The notes beneath the pieces were generated by a model. That model was not told the DNA's origin and searched no databases. It was given only the letters and a program-made list of their open reading frames with translations. Made by a program: the position numbers and the translations under genes. Below, in pieces: positions 1 through 8,035 of a stretch of 29,647 nucleotides of DNA (positions are counted from its first letter, which is position 1; every line of letters starts with the position of its first letter). The stretch is from Clostridiales bacterium (GTDB taxonomy: Bacteria; Bacillota; Clostridia; Oscillospirales; Oscillospiraceae): positions 1-29,647 of the forward strand of contig JAAYCC010000016.1 of the NCBI GenBank assembly GCA_012729875.1. Reading direction: 5' to 3'.

Positions 1-7
1 ATAAGAA

Positions 8-38
8 AAATCCCGTAATCTCAATGACTACGGGATTT
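8..38 (-). terminator. Intrinsic terminator of the tRNA cluster
   Basis: A perfect 10-bp inverted repeat (AAATCCCGTA / TACGGGATTT) lies just beyond the CCA end of the tRNA-Lys gene. Read on the minus strand it is followed by TTTTTCTTAT, a good U-tract, so it should end the tRNA transcript. On the plus strand it is followed by CC and seven T, so it may also stop transcripts entering from the left (bidirectional). Confidence 0.85.
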
Positions 39-46
39 CCTTTTTT

Positions 47-122
47 TGGTGACTCAGCGGGGATTCGAACCCCGGACCCTCTGCTTAAAAGGCAGATGCT
101 CTGCCGACTGAGCTACTGAATC
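47..122 (-). tRNA. tRNA-Lys (UUU)
   Basis: The minus strand folds as a complete cloverleaf. The acceptor stem is GATTCAG paired with CTGAGTC. The T arm is GGGGTTCGAATCCCC, and the anticodon stem TCTGC/GCAGA encloses loop CTTTTAA with anticodon TTT. The discriminator is A and CCA is encoded (47-49). It is the last gene of the five-tRNA cluster, and the terminator follows within 9 nt. Confidence 0.97.
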
Positions 123-135
123 AGGTGTTTTTAAT

Positions 136-209
136 TGGCTGGGATAGCAGGGCTCGAACCTACAATACCAGAGTCAAAGTCTGATGTGTTACCATTACAC
201 TATATCCCA
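136..209 (-). tRNA. tRNA-Gln (UUG)
   Basis: Minus-strand cloverleaf with acceptor TGGGATA/TATCCCA, loop CTTTGAC with anticodon TTG, T-arm loop TTCGAGC and encoded CCA (136-138). The UGGG acceptor start and G discriminator are typical of bacterial tRNA-Gln. It lies 13 nt from tRNA-Lys, consistent with one processed precursor. Confidence 0.97.
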
Positions 210-246
210 ATGTAAATTCAAGCCGATTATATATGCGTGATAAAAA

Positions 247-324
247 TGGGGTGGGTAAAGGGATTCGAACCCTCGACCCCCGGAACCACAATCCGGTGCT
301 CTAACCAGCTGAGCTATACCCACC
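247..324 (-). tRNA. tRNA-His (GUG)
   Basis: Minus-strand cloverleaf with acceptor TACCCAC read 5'-GTGGGTA, anticodon loop TTGTGGT (anticodon GTG), and encoded CCA. An extra 5' G (position 324) sits opposite a C discriminator (250). This G-1:C73 pair is the identity element of tRNA-His, so I include it in the gene. Confidence 0.97.
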
Positions 325-360
325 ATGTCATTTTCACTGCATTTGACGCATAAGCGTCTG

Positions 361-437
361 TGGTACGCCAGAAGGGACTCGAACCCCTGACCTACTGCTT
401 AGAAGGCAGTTGCTCTATCCACCTGAGCTACTGGCGC
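361..437 (-). tRNA. tRNA-Arg (UCU)
   Basis: Minus-strand cloverleaf with acceptor GCGCCAG/CTGGCGT (one G-T pair), anticodon stem CTGC/GCAG and loop CTTCTAA with anticodon TCT. The discriminator is A and CCA is encoded (361-363). It reads AGA and AGG codons, which are used often in the ribosomal protein genes of this window. Confidence 0.97.
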
Positions 438-440
438 ATA

Positions 441-514
441 TGGAGCGGGCGATGGGAATCGAACCCACGTATCCAGCTTGGAAGGCTGGTGTTCTACCAT
501 TGAACTACGCCCGC
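441..514 (-). tRNA. tRNA-Gly (UCC)
   Basis: Minus-strand cloverleaf with acceptor GCGGGCG/CGCCCGC, anticodon loop CTTCCAA with anticodon TCC, discriminator T and encoded CCA (441-443). It is the first gene of the cluster; its 5' end is about 13 nt downstream of the predicted start of transcription. Only 3 nt separate it from tRNA-Arg. Confidence 0.97.
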
Positions 515-533
515 AGAAAAGTTCAGCCTTGAA

Positions 534-562
534 ATAATAACACTTATATCCGGTCTTGTCAA
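534..562 (-). promoter_or_regulatory. Promoter of the tRNA cluster
   Basis: On the minus strand a consensus -35 TTGACA (557-562) and a -10 TATTAT (534-539) are separated by exactly 17 bp. This is a near-perfect sigma-A promoter placed directly before tRNA-Gly, fitting a strong stable-RNA transcription unit. It begins about 30 bp after the smr stop codon and I see no terminator between them. Confidence 0.9.
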
Positions 563-593
563 TATTTTTGTCGGCCTATATTTTAGTTCAATA

Positions 594-941
594 TCAAAGT
601 ATGACTATTGTGACGCCGTTGTTGTGCCGGTCGAGGTCGCTGTCGCGGCGAAGGTCGTCACAGATGAGGAAAGCATCTCGGGTCGCGGCATCGAAAATAG
701 AGAAATTTTCGCCGCATATAAAGCCGCGTATCTGCCTTTTTTCCAGCTGATCCTGAAGATATCTGCGGGTCTCGGTGCGTATTTTGCCTCCCTTGCCGGT
801 GGAGCCGTAGCCGTGGATTATCTTCATGGCGGAGGCGCCCCAGCTTTTGCCGTTCCTGATGTTGTAGGTCACACGCCTTATGGCGTCCTGCGCTGTCGGC
901 ATATCGGATTTGATGTTGACTTCTTTGAGATATCCGGACAT
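594..941 (-). CDS. Small stand-alone Smr-domain protein
   Basis: A 115-residue protein recognised by the Smr (small MutS-related) core: KIIHGYGSTGKGGKIR at about residues 40-55, with the HGxGxG signature at His43-Gly46, and the C-terminal end NNGVTIVIL typical of the fold. Smr domains occur at the end of MutS2 and as stand-alone proteins; many bind or cut nucleic acid. The usual N-terminal LDLHG motif of stand-alone Smr proteins is not visible (VNIKSDMPTAQDA in its place), so catalytic activity is uncertain. The ATG is supported by GGAAAGGA about 8 nt upstream. It is the last gene of the DUF1846-iorA-iorB group, 64 nt after iorB with a strong hairpin between. Confidence 0.75.
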   Translation of the reverse strand: MSGYLKEVNIKSDMPTAQDAIRRVTYNIRNGKSWGASAMKIIHGYGSTGKGGKIRTETRRYLQDQLEKRQIRGFICGENFSIFDAATRDAFLICDDLRRDSDLDRHNNGVTIVIL

Positions 942-962
942 GGCGGTTTCCTTTCCCGCTGT

Positions 963-998
963 CCATACAGGCCGTCCCGAGGGGGACAGCCTGTATGG
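963..998 (-). promoter_or_regulatory. Strong intercistronic hairpin between iorB and smr
   Basis: An inverted repeat of 16 bp per arm with a 4-nt loop sits between the iorB stop and the smr ribosome binding site. In the minus-strand RNA the one imperfect position is a U-G wobble, so all 16 pairs form. In plus-strand RNA the same position would be a C-A mismatch. This strand bias suggests a functional RNA structure in the iorB-smr message. There is no U-tract after it in either direction, so it is not a normal terminator. It may protect the iorAB mRNA from exonucleases or be a processing site. Confidence 0.6.
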
Positions 999-1005
999 GA
1001 TTTCA

Positions 1006-1599
1006 TTATTTGAGTTTTTTCAGCGCATATTCGCGGCCTAAGGCGAAAGCCTTTTTGTTGACGTCCAGGAACTTGGGCTTTACGCAGGCGGCAATTGCGT
1101 CTTGCCAGACCTCTTCGCTGAAGTCCGTCAGGGCGGAGAGAACTCCTATAAGGACGACGTTTACGGATTTTGCATTGCCGGCGTCCTGTGCCATTGAAAG
1201 AGCGTCGCTCGATATTATACTCACGCCCTTGTCCCTGAGCTTTTGGACTATGTCTTCAGGGTAGCTCATGGCCCCTGTTATGACGGGCATCGGTGCGATT
1301 GCGCGGTCATTGAGGATTATTGTGCCGTCTTTTTTGAGATAGGGCACCCAGCGGGCTGCCTCCAGACGCTCGAAGGCGAGTATGTAGTCCGCTTCGCCGA
1401 GGTCTATGATCGGGGAGTAGACCCTCTCGCCGAATTTGACATATGTGACGACGCTTCCGCCGCGCTGGCTCATGCCGTGCACCTCGGACATTTTTACGTC
1501 GTAGCCCTGTGAGGTGAGTACGCTGCCAAGAATGCGGGAGGCGAGCAGAGTGCCCTGGCCGCCGACTCCGACTATCATGATTCCTTTTGTTTCCGACAT
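1006..1599 (-). CDS. iorB: Indolepyruvate:ferredoxin oxidoreductase, beta subunit
   Basis: A 197-residue protein starting MSETKGIMIVGVGGQGTLLA. GVGGQGTLLASRILG near the N terminus and SEVHGMSQRGGSVVTYV (about residues 43-59) are the hallmarks of the gamma-type domain of 2-oxoacid:ferredoxin oxidoreductases. With IorA it oxidises indolepyruvate and other aryl pyruvates to aryl-acetyl-CoA, reducing ferredoxin. I chose the ATG at 1597-1599 rather than an upstream in-frame start. It has GGAGGG about 9 nt upstream, and the longer form would run into the end of iorA. The start is 1 nt after the iorA stop, so the two are probably translationally coupled, giving equal subunits. Confidence 0.93.
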   Translation of the reverse strand: MSETKGIMIVGVGGQGTLLASRILGSVLTSQGYDVKMSEVHGMSQRGGSVVTYVKFGERVYSPIIDLGEADYILAFERLEAARWVPYLKKDGTIILNDRAIAPMPVITGAMSYPEDIVQKLRDKGVSIISSDALSMAQDAGNAKSVNVVLIGVLSALTDFSEEVWQDAIAACVKPKFLDVNKKAFALGREYALKKLK

Positions 1600-1600
1600 G

Positions 1601-3340
1601 TTATTTGCCCTCCTTTTTAAGGATAGCTCCAAATTTGCACATCTGCATGCACAGGTCGCAGCCCACGCAAAGAGTCTGGTCTATGCTCGCCTTTTTATCG
1701 GCAAAGCTGATTGCGGGACAGCCGATGGTCATGCACTGTCTGCAGCTTTTGCACTTGTCGTGGTCGACGTAGAGCGGAGGCAGTATTTTGACCTCGGGCA
1801 GCATTATGCAGGGTCTGCGCGCGATGATCACAGAGGGCTCCTCTATCTGCAGTTGGGCGCTTACCAGGGATTTGAATTCATCCAGCTTGTAGGGGTCGCA
1901 GACGCTGACGTTTTTAACGCCTACGGCCTGGCACAGCTTTTCAAGAGATACAGCAGGAGCGGGTTCGCCCTTTATGGTCTTGCCGGTGGTTGGGTTGTGC
2001 TGATGTCCCGTCATACCGGTGATGGAGTTGTCAAGAATGATGACGGTGCTGACGCCCTTGTTATAGACTATGTCGATAAGCCCTGTGACGCCGCTGTGCA
2101 TGAAGGTACTGTCACCTATAACGGCGACGGTTTTTTTAGCGCTCTCAGGTCCACGGGCGGTGTTGAAGCCGTGTGCGCCGGATATGGATGCGCCCATGCA
2201 GACTGTTGTATCCACAGCGCCGAGTGGAGGAAGGGCGCCGAGAGTGTAACAGCCTATGTCGCCCATTACATTGACGTCGAGCTTGCTGAGGGTAAAGAAC
2301 ATGCCCCTGTGGGGACAGCCGGGGCATAGCGCCGGAGGACGGGGCGGTACAGGCTCGTCGAATTCAACGAAGCTTTCGGTCTCACGTCCGAGAGCCCTCT
2401 TTATTTTTACCTGGCTGAGCTCGCCGCACATGCCGAAGAGCTCCTTGCCGCCGTCTACCCTTATGCCGTTGACACGCAGATGGTTCTCTATAACGGGGTC
2501 AAGCTCCTCGACGACAATGAGCTTGTCCACTTTTTCAGCGAAGTCCCTTATTAACTGAACCGGCAGAGGGTTGACCATGCCCAGCTTGAGAACGCTGGCG
2601 TTTGGGAAGCAGTCGCGCAGATACTGGTAGCAGGTGCCGCTGGTGACATAGCCCACGGATGTGTCGCCCATCTCGACGCGGTTTATCTTAGCGGTCTCTG
2701 CGTATTCGACGAGCTTTTGGGTGCGCTCCTCAATGATGGGATGGCGCTTTATCGCGTTGCCCGGCATCATGACATACTTGCCGGGGTTTTTCTCGAAGGG
2801 CTTTAGCTCGTACTCGACACGCTCACCTAGCTCCACCGCACTCTGCGAGTGTGCGATACGTGTGCAGGTGCGCAGGATGACAGGGGCGTCAAATTGCTCG
2901 GAAATATCGTAGGCGAGCTTTGTGAACTCAAGGCATTCCCCACTGTCGGAGGGCTCCAGCATGGGCAGCTTTGCGGCTATGGCGTAGTGGCGGGAGTCCT
3001 GTTCGTTTTGAGAGGAATGCATACCGGGGTCGTCCGCAACAGCGATGACCATTCCGCCGTTGACTCCTGTATAGGACACCGTGAAAAGAGGGTCGGCCGC
3101 TACGTTCAGACCGACGTGCTTCATGGCGCAGAAGCTCCGAGCTCCGCCTATGGATGCGCCGATTGCGGCCTCCATGGCGACCTTTTCGTTGGGAGCCCAC
3201 TCGGCGTAGATCTCGTCATACTTTGCGGCGGCTTCTGGGATTTCTGTCGAGGGCGTTCCGGGATATGCGGAGACAAAGCGGCAGCCCGCTTCGTAAAGTC
3301 CGCGGGCAACTGCGGCGTTGCCCAAAAGGAGCTGTTTCAT
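1601..3340 (-). CDS. iorA: Indolepyruvate:ferredoxin oxidoreductase, alpha subunit
   Basis: A 579-residue catalytic subunit. Order of domains: pyrimidine-binding domain at the N terminus (AYPGTPSTEI about 25-34), a middle domain, a TPP-binding domain (CPGCPHRG 339-346; GDSTFMHSG at 409-417 running to LDN near 438), then a two-cluster ferredoxin domain. The ferredoxin cysteines are C530, C533, C536, C541 and C558, C561, C564, C568, the pattern for two [4Fe-4S] clusters. The length is near the usual size for archaeal and clostridial IorA. The enzyme is oxygen-sensitive in characterised members and points to anaerobic amino-acid fermentation of Trp, Phe and Tyr. AAAGGATGG precedes the ATG. It follows the DUF1846 gene by 45 nt. 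Confidence 0.95.
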   Translation of the reverse strand: MKQLLLGNAAVARGLYEAGCRFVSAYPGTPSTEIPEAAAKYDEIYAEWAPNEKVAMEAAIGASIGGARSFCAMKHVGLNVAADPLFTVSYTGVNGGMVIAVADDPGMHSSQNEQDSRHYAIAAKLPMLEPSDSGECLEFTKLAYDISEQFDAPVILRTCTRIAHSQSAVELGERVEYELKPFEKNPGKYVMMPGNAIKRHPIIEERTQKLVEYAETAKINRVEMGDTSVGYVTSGTCYQYLRDCFPNASVLKLGMVNPLPVQLIRDFAEKVDKLIVVEELDPVIENHLRVNGIRVDGGKELFGMCGELSQVKIKRALGRETESFVEFDEPVPPRPPALCPGCPHRGMFFTLSKLDVNVMGDIGCYTLGALPPLGAVDTTVCMGASISGAHGFNTARGPESAKKTVAVIGDSTFMHSGVTGLIDIVYNKGVSTVIILDNSITGMTGHQHNPTTGKTIKGEPAPAVSLEKLCQAVGVKNVSVCDPYKLDEFKSLVSAQLQIEEPSVIIARRPCIMLPEVKILPPLYVDHDKCKSCRQCMTIGCPAISFADKKASIDQTLCVGCDLCMQMCKFGAILKKEGK

Positions 3341-3385
3341 TTTTTGTCCATCCTTTCGCTTGTGGGGATTAAAAAGTCCTGCTCT

Positions 3386-4873
3386 TCATTTGGCATGATA
3401 TAGCTTGCGGGTCTGGTACTTGGGCTCGTAGGTGATGTTTACGCCCAGGTGCTGGAATACGTTTTCGTCCACGCGGGACAGAATTACGGTTGAATGCGCT
3501 TCGCAGCAGTAGAGCTTGGGCAGCTGGTCTATAGCCAGCTGTGCGGCGGGGTCGCTGCGTCCGCAGATGGCGAGGGCTATAAGCACCTCATCTGTGTGCA
3601 GGCGGGGGTTGCTGTTGCCCAGGTGGTTGACCTTTAGCCTCTGGATAGGCTCGATTATCTCTGGGGAGATCAGACATTTTTCGTCCGGTATGCCGCCCAG
3701 AGCCTTAAGGGCGTTGAGAAGGCAGGCGGAGGAGCTGCCCAGCAAAGAGCTTGTCTTGCCTGTGACGATACGGCCGTCTTTAAGCTCAATGGAAACGGCG
3801 GGAGCGCCTGTTATATCTGCCTTTCTGAGGGCAGGGGCGACAACGGACCGGTCGCTTGTGGTCAGACCCAGAGTGTTCATAATCATCTCTATTTTGTAGA
3901 GCTCGTTCTGAGAGCCGTTGCCCTGACGAAGACTGCAGGCGGAGGAATAGTAGCGGCGGATTATTTCCTGTCTGCCGGCTTCACTGCATGCCTCATTGTC
4001 GGTGATGCAGTAGCCCGCCATGTTGACCCCCATATCGGTGGGGCTTTTGTAGTGGCAGCCGCCGCCTATTCTGTCCATAATGGCGCCCAAAACCGGAAAA
4101 ATCTCAACGTCGCGGTTGTAGTTGACTGTTGTCTCGCCATAGGCCTCAAGATGGAAGGGGTCTATCATGTTGATATCGTCCAGATCGGCGGTGGCCGCCT
4201 CATAGGCCAGGTTGACCGGGTGCTTAAGGGGCAGATTCCATACAGGGAAGGTCTCGAATTTTGCATATCCCGCCTGTATGCCGCGCTTATGTTCATGGTA
4301 GAGCTGGGACAGGCAGGTGGCCATTTTGCCGCTGCCGGGTCCCGGAGCGGTTACGACGATCAGACTGCGCTCTGTCTCAATGTAGTCATTCTTGCCAAAG
4401 CCCTCATCGCTGACGATAAAGGGTATGTTGGAGGGGTAGTCGGGAATCACATAGTGGCGGTAGACGCGTAGACCCAGCTTTTCAAGATGCTGCTGGAAGC
4501 TATTTGCCGCCGGCTGACCGGTGTAGTGGGTGATGACTACGCTGCCGACAAAGAGTCCGCTGGCTCGGAAAGCGTCCACAAGGCGGAGGAGATCGAGATC
4601 GTAGGTTATGCCCAGATCTCCGCGGACCTTGTTGCGCTCTATATCGTTAGCGGATATGACGATGACTATTTCCGCGTCGTCCTTCATCTCCATGAGCATC
4701 TTGATCTTGCTGTCGGGCCTGAAGCCGGGAAGCACGCGGGCTGCGTGGAAGTCGTCAAAGAGCTTGCCGCCAAATTCAAGGTAGAGCTTGCCGCCGAACT
4801 GGTTTATGCGGGACTTGATATTCTTCGATTGCAGTTTTAGGTACTTTTCGTTGTCGAAGCCGGGTCTGATCAT
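3386..4873 (-). CDS. DUF1846 (UPF0371) family protein
   Basis: A 495-residue protein that I assign to the DUF1846/UPF0371 family from its length and conserved segments (start IRPGFDNEKYL; YDLDLLRLVDAFR; VIPDYPSNIPFIVSDEGFGKN; APGPGSGKMATCLSQLYHEH). The function is not established. GPGSGKMATC (178-187) resembles a phosphate-binding loop and suggests nucleotide binding, but this is inference. The start is set at the ATG 4871-4873, which has GGAGG 9 nt upstream; an earlier in-frame ATG 12 codons before has no comparable site. First gene of the minus-strand group with iorAB. No signal peptide or membrane segment is seen. Confidence 0.85.
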   Translation of the reverse strand: MIRPGFDNEKYLKLQSKNIKSRINQFGGKLYLEFGGKLFDDFHAARVLPGFRPDSKIKMLMEMKDDAEIVIVISANDIERNKVRGDLGITYDLDLLRLVDAFRASGLFVGSVVITHYTGQPAANSFQQHLEKLGLRVYRHYVIPDYPSNIPFIVSDEGFGKNDYIETERSLIVVTAPGPGSGKMATCLSQLYHEHKRGIQAGYAKFETFPVWNLPLKHPVNLAYEAATADLDDINMIDPFHLEAYGETTVNYNRDVEIFPVLGAIMDRIGGGCHYKSPTDMGVNMAGYCITDNEACSEAGRQEIIRRYYSSACSLRQGNGSQNELYKIEMIMNTLGLTTSDRSVVAPALRKADITGAPAVSIELKDGRIVTGKTSSLLGSSSACLLNALKALGGIPDEKCLISPEIIEPIQRLKVNHLGNSNPRLHTDEVLIALAICGRSDPAAQLAIDQLPKLYCCEAHSTVILSRVDENVFQHLGVNITYEPKYQTRKLYHAK

Positions 4874-5204
4874 TTTTCTGTTTCCTCCGAGTGAATTCCA
4901 ATAATCCAATAATTGTAAAGACTATAATAGTGCTGTGCGGGCATTTTTTTCCGCCGGGACGACAGGCAAAATTATAGCAAATAAAAATAATATAACAAAA
5001 ATATTATATCGCAAAAAGATCGTATGTACAAACAATAAAATCTGTAAAAGTGTATAATTTTGTAAGAGCTTATCGGATTTTACCGTGTATTTCTTCGGAG
5101 TTTACTTTTTAGTCTTTTTTTATTTGTTAAGGTATGATAAAATTAACAGATAATATCGGCTAAGGCCGAACTACTCACCCATGTACCGGGAGGCTATATT
5201 TATT
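4874..5204. other. Divergent AT-rich intergenic region (DUF1846 / secA)
   Basis: This 331-nt stretch holds no gene. It is clearly more AT-rich than its surroundings and must carry promoters for both directions. The minus-strand promoter at 4971-4998 is convincing. On the plus side only -10-like hexamers are visible (TATAAT 5053, TATGAT 5133, TAATAT 5151) with no good -35 at 17 bp, so I do not place the secA promoter. A small hairpin (TCGGC-TAAG-GCCGA, 5156-5169) lies in the presumed secA leader, 18 nt before its ribosome binding site. Confidence 0.6.
4971..4998 (-). promoter_or_regulatory. Probable promoter of the DUF1846-iorAB-smr group
   Basis: Read on the minus strand: TTGTTA (4993-4998), 16 bp, then TATAAT (4971-4976) preceded by TG-C, an extended -10 (TGCTATAAT). 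This would start transcription near 4964, giving a leader of about 90 nt before the DUF1846 start. A second weaker -10-like stretch lies closer to the gene. Confidence 0.6.
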
Positions 5205-7985
5205 ATGGGACTTATCAAAAAACTATTCGGTACTCACAGCGAAAGAGAGCTAAAAAAGATATATCCGATTGCCGACAGGACAGAGGCGCTTGCAGACGAC
5301 TACAAAAAACTGACGGATGATCAGCTCCGTGCCAAAACTGACGAGTTCAAGCAGCGCCTTTCAAAAGGCGAGACTCTGGACGACATCCTGCCGGAGGCCT
5401 TTGCGACCGTCCGTGAGGCGGCAGGGCGTGTTTTGGGTCTCTATCCCTTCCGAGTTCAGCTCATCGGCGGCATAGTCCTGCATCAGGGGCGTATAGCCGA
5501 GATGAAAACCGGCGAGGGAAAAACCCTCGTCGCCACCATGCCGGCTTACCTCAACGCGCTTGAGGGCAAGGGCGTGCACATCGTCACTGTGAACGATTAT
5601 CTGGCCAAGCGCGACAGTGAGTGGATGGGTAAGGTCTACCGCTTCCTCGGGCTCTCCGTGGGTCTTATAGTCCATGGCCTGACGCCGGAGCAGCGCAAGG
5701 ATGCCTATGCGGCGGACATCACCTACGGCACCAACAACGAGATGGGCTTCGACTATCTGCGCGACAACATGGCCATATACAAGAAGCAGATGGTACAGCG
5801 CGGGCACCACTTTGCCATAGTCGATGAAGTGGACTCAATACTCGTAGACGAGGCGAGAACTCCCCTCATCATCTCCGGGGCCGGCGACAAGAGCACCGAG
5901 CTGTACACCCAGGTGGACGACTTTGTGTCGCGCCTGAAATGCATGGTATATGCGAGTATAGACGAAAAAAGCGAGGAGGACGAGAAGCTCGACGCCGACT
6001 ACGTGGTGGACGAAAAGGCCCGCAGCGCGACTCTCACCGCGCGGGGTATCAGGAGGGCGGAGCAGGCCTTCGGCGTTGAGAACCTTGCCGACCTTGAAAA
6101 CTCGACCCTTTCCCATCACATTAATCAGGCCATAAAGGCACATGGCATTATGAAGCGCGACATCGACTATGTCGTAAAGGACGGCGCTGTCGTTATAGTG
6201 GACGAGTTTACAGGACGTCTTATGCAGGGCAGACGCTATTCCGAGGGCCTGCACCAGGCCATCGAGGCAAAGGAGCATGTAAATGTCGAGCGTGAGAGCA
6301 AGACACTCGCCACAATCACCTTTCAAAACTACTTCCGCCTGTACGACAAGCTCTCCGGTATGACCGGTACCGCCGTCACCGAGCAGGAGGAGTTCATCAC
6401 CATCTATAAGCTGGACATAGTGGAGATACCCACAAACAAGCCGCTGGCCCGTATAGACAACAGCGACATCATCTATAAAAACGAGGCGGGAAAATACCGT
6501 GCGATTATAAAACAGATCGAGGAGTGCCACGAAAAAGGCCAGCCTGTACTGGTCGGCACGGTGTCCATTGAAAAGAGCGAGCTGCTCTCCTCACTTCTGA
6601 AGCGCACGGGCATCCAGCACAATGTCCTCAACGCGAAGAACCATGAAAAGGAAGCTGAGATCATTGCCCAGGCAGGCAAGCCCGGCGCCGTCACGATTGC
6701 CACCAATATGGCGGGACGAGGCACCGATATAATGCTCGGCGGCAATGCGGAGTATCTAGCAAAGACAGATCTTCGCAAGCACGGTTTCGGAGACGAGATC
6801 ATATCCGAGGCGACGGGCTTCGGCGACACCAATGACGAAAACGTGCTGAAGGCCCGCAAGATGTTCTCAGAGCGGCTGGAGTTCCACAGACAGCAGATCG
6901 CCGGAGAGGCGGACAAGGTACGCGAAGCGGGCGGCCTGTTTATTATCGGCTCCGAGCGCCATGAGTCCCGCCGTATAGATAACCAGCTGCGCGGACGTGC
7001 AGGACGTCAGGGAGACCCCGGGGAGAGCAGTTTCTATCTGGCTATGACGGACGACATTATGAGGCTGTTCGGCTCCGAGCGCGTAATGCACACCATGGAG
7101 CGCCTCGGTGTCGACGAGGACACACCGCTTGAGTACAAGATGCTCACAAACGCTATTGAACAGGCGCAGAAGACCGTCGAGAGCCGCAACTTCCAGAGCC
7201 GCAAGAGCGTACTTGAATACGACGACGTCATGAACGTCCAGAGAAACATAATCTATAAGCAGCGCCAGCAGGTGCTGGACGGCGAGGACCTGCAGAACAG
7301 CATCCGCTCCATGGTTGAGGAGTACATCGGTTCCAATATCGCCCACGGCATGAGCGGAAACAGCTATTTTGAGGATATGGAGCAGTTTGAAGAGACTGTG
7401 GCACCCTTTGAAAGCCTCTTCCTGCGCAAGGGCGAAATCGCTCTCACCCGCGAGCAGCTTGAAAACCTCAATACGCATAAGCTTGCCGACGAGCTGAACA
7501 AAAAAGCTGAGGAGGTTTATGCCGCCCGCGAAGAACAATTCGGGCTTATGCCCAACGGCGTGCCCCTTATGCGAGAGCTGGAGCGTGTGATTATGCTGCG
7601 CGTCGTGGATGAATACTGGATGGAACATATAGACGCCATGCAGGAGCTGCGCCGCGGCATCGGCCTGCGCGCCTACGGCAACAGCAACCCGGTCGACGCA
7701 TACAAGCGCGAGGGCTTTTCTATGTTTGAAGATATGATCTCTGGTATCCGCTCCGAGGTCGTGCGCCGCCTGTATACGGTGTCGGTCAAAAAGGAGCAGC
7801 CTCTTGAGCGCACGAGCGTTGCAACGGGGGACGTTAAAACAGTAGGCGGAGACCCGACTGTGAGAAAACAGCCTGTCAAGGTGGCTAAAAAGCCCGGCAG
7901 GAACGACCCCTGTCCATGCGGCAAGTGGAAAGAGGACGGCTCGAGACCTCTGAAATATAAAGAGTGCTGCGGCAAAAACGAGTAA
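5205..7985 (+). CDS. secA: Protein translocase motor ATPase SecA
   Basis: A 926-residue SecA, the ATPase that drives unfolded preproteins through SecYEG. Visible are Walker A MKTGEGKT (100-107), Walker B IVDEVDSILVDEARTP (205-219), MAGRGTDIMLGG in the second motor domain, SERHESRRIDNQLRGRAGRQGD, and a C-terminal SEC-C zinc motif. I use the ATG at 5205, which has GGGAGG about 11 nt upstream; an in-frame ATG at 5181 lies before that site. The zinc motif is unusual: after C903-x-C905 there are 15 residues rather than the common 8 before C921-C922. Its partner gene secY lies at 22104. It is followed by pgeF after 50 nt without a visible terminator. Confidence 0.98.
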   Translation: MGLIKKLFGTHSERELKKIYPIADRTEALADDYKKLTDDQLRAKTDEFKQRLSKGETLDDILPEAFATVREAAGRVLGLYPFRVQLIGGIVLHQGRIAEMKTGEGKTLVATMPAYLNALEGKGVHIVTVNDYLAKRDSEWMGKVYRFLGLSVGLIVHGLTPEQRKDAYAADITYGTNNEMGFDYLRDNMAIYKKQMVQRGHHFAIVDEVDSILVDEARTPLIISGAGDKSTELYTQVDDFVSRLKCMVYASIDEKSEEDEKLDADYVVDEKARSATLTARGIRRAEQAFGVENLADLENSTLSHHINQAIKAHGIMKRDIDYVVKDGAVVIVDEFTGRLMQGRRYSEGLHQAIEAKEHVNVERESKTLATITFQNYFRLYDKLSGMTGTAVTEQEEFITIYKLDIVEIPTNKPLARIDNSDIIYKNEAGKYRAIIKQIEECHEKGQPVLVGTVSIEKSELLSSLLKRTGIQHNVLNAKNHEKEAEIIAQAGKPGAVTIATNMAGRGTDIMLGGNAEYLAKTDLRKHGFGDEIISEATGFGDTNDENVLKARKMFSERLEFHRQQIAGEADKVREAGGLFIIGSERHESRRIDNQLRGRAGRQGDPGESSFYLAMTDDIMRLFGSERVMHTMERLGVDEDTPLEYKMLTNAIEQAQKTVESRNFQSRKSVLEYDDVMNVQRNIIYKQRQQVLDGEDLQNSIRSMVEEYIGSNIAHGMSGNSYFEDMEQFEETVAPFESLFLRKGEIALTREQLENLNTHKLADELNKKAEEVYAAREEQFGLMPNGVPLMRELERVIMLRVVDEYWMEHIDAMQELRRGIGLRAYGNSNPVDAYKREGFSMFEDMISGIRSEVVRRLYTVSVKKEQPLERTSVATGDVKTVGGDPTVRKQPVKVAKKPGRNDPCPCGKWKEDGSRPLKYKECCGKNE

Positions 7986-8035
7986 TTAATCTGATTGGAC
8001 AGACAGAAAACATCCACGGATAAGGAGCGACAATT

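Noticed and set aside
1514..2329. Plus-strand open frame of 271 codons opposite iorA
   Set aside because: The antisense strand of a well-conserved enzyme gene; no ribosome binding site or homology.
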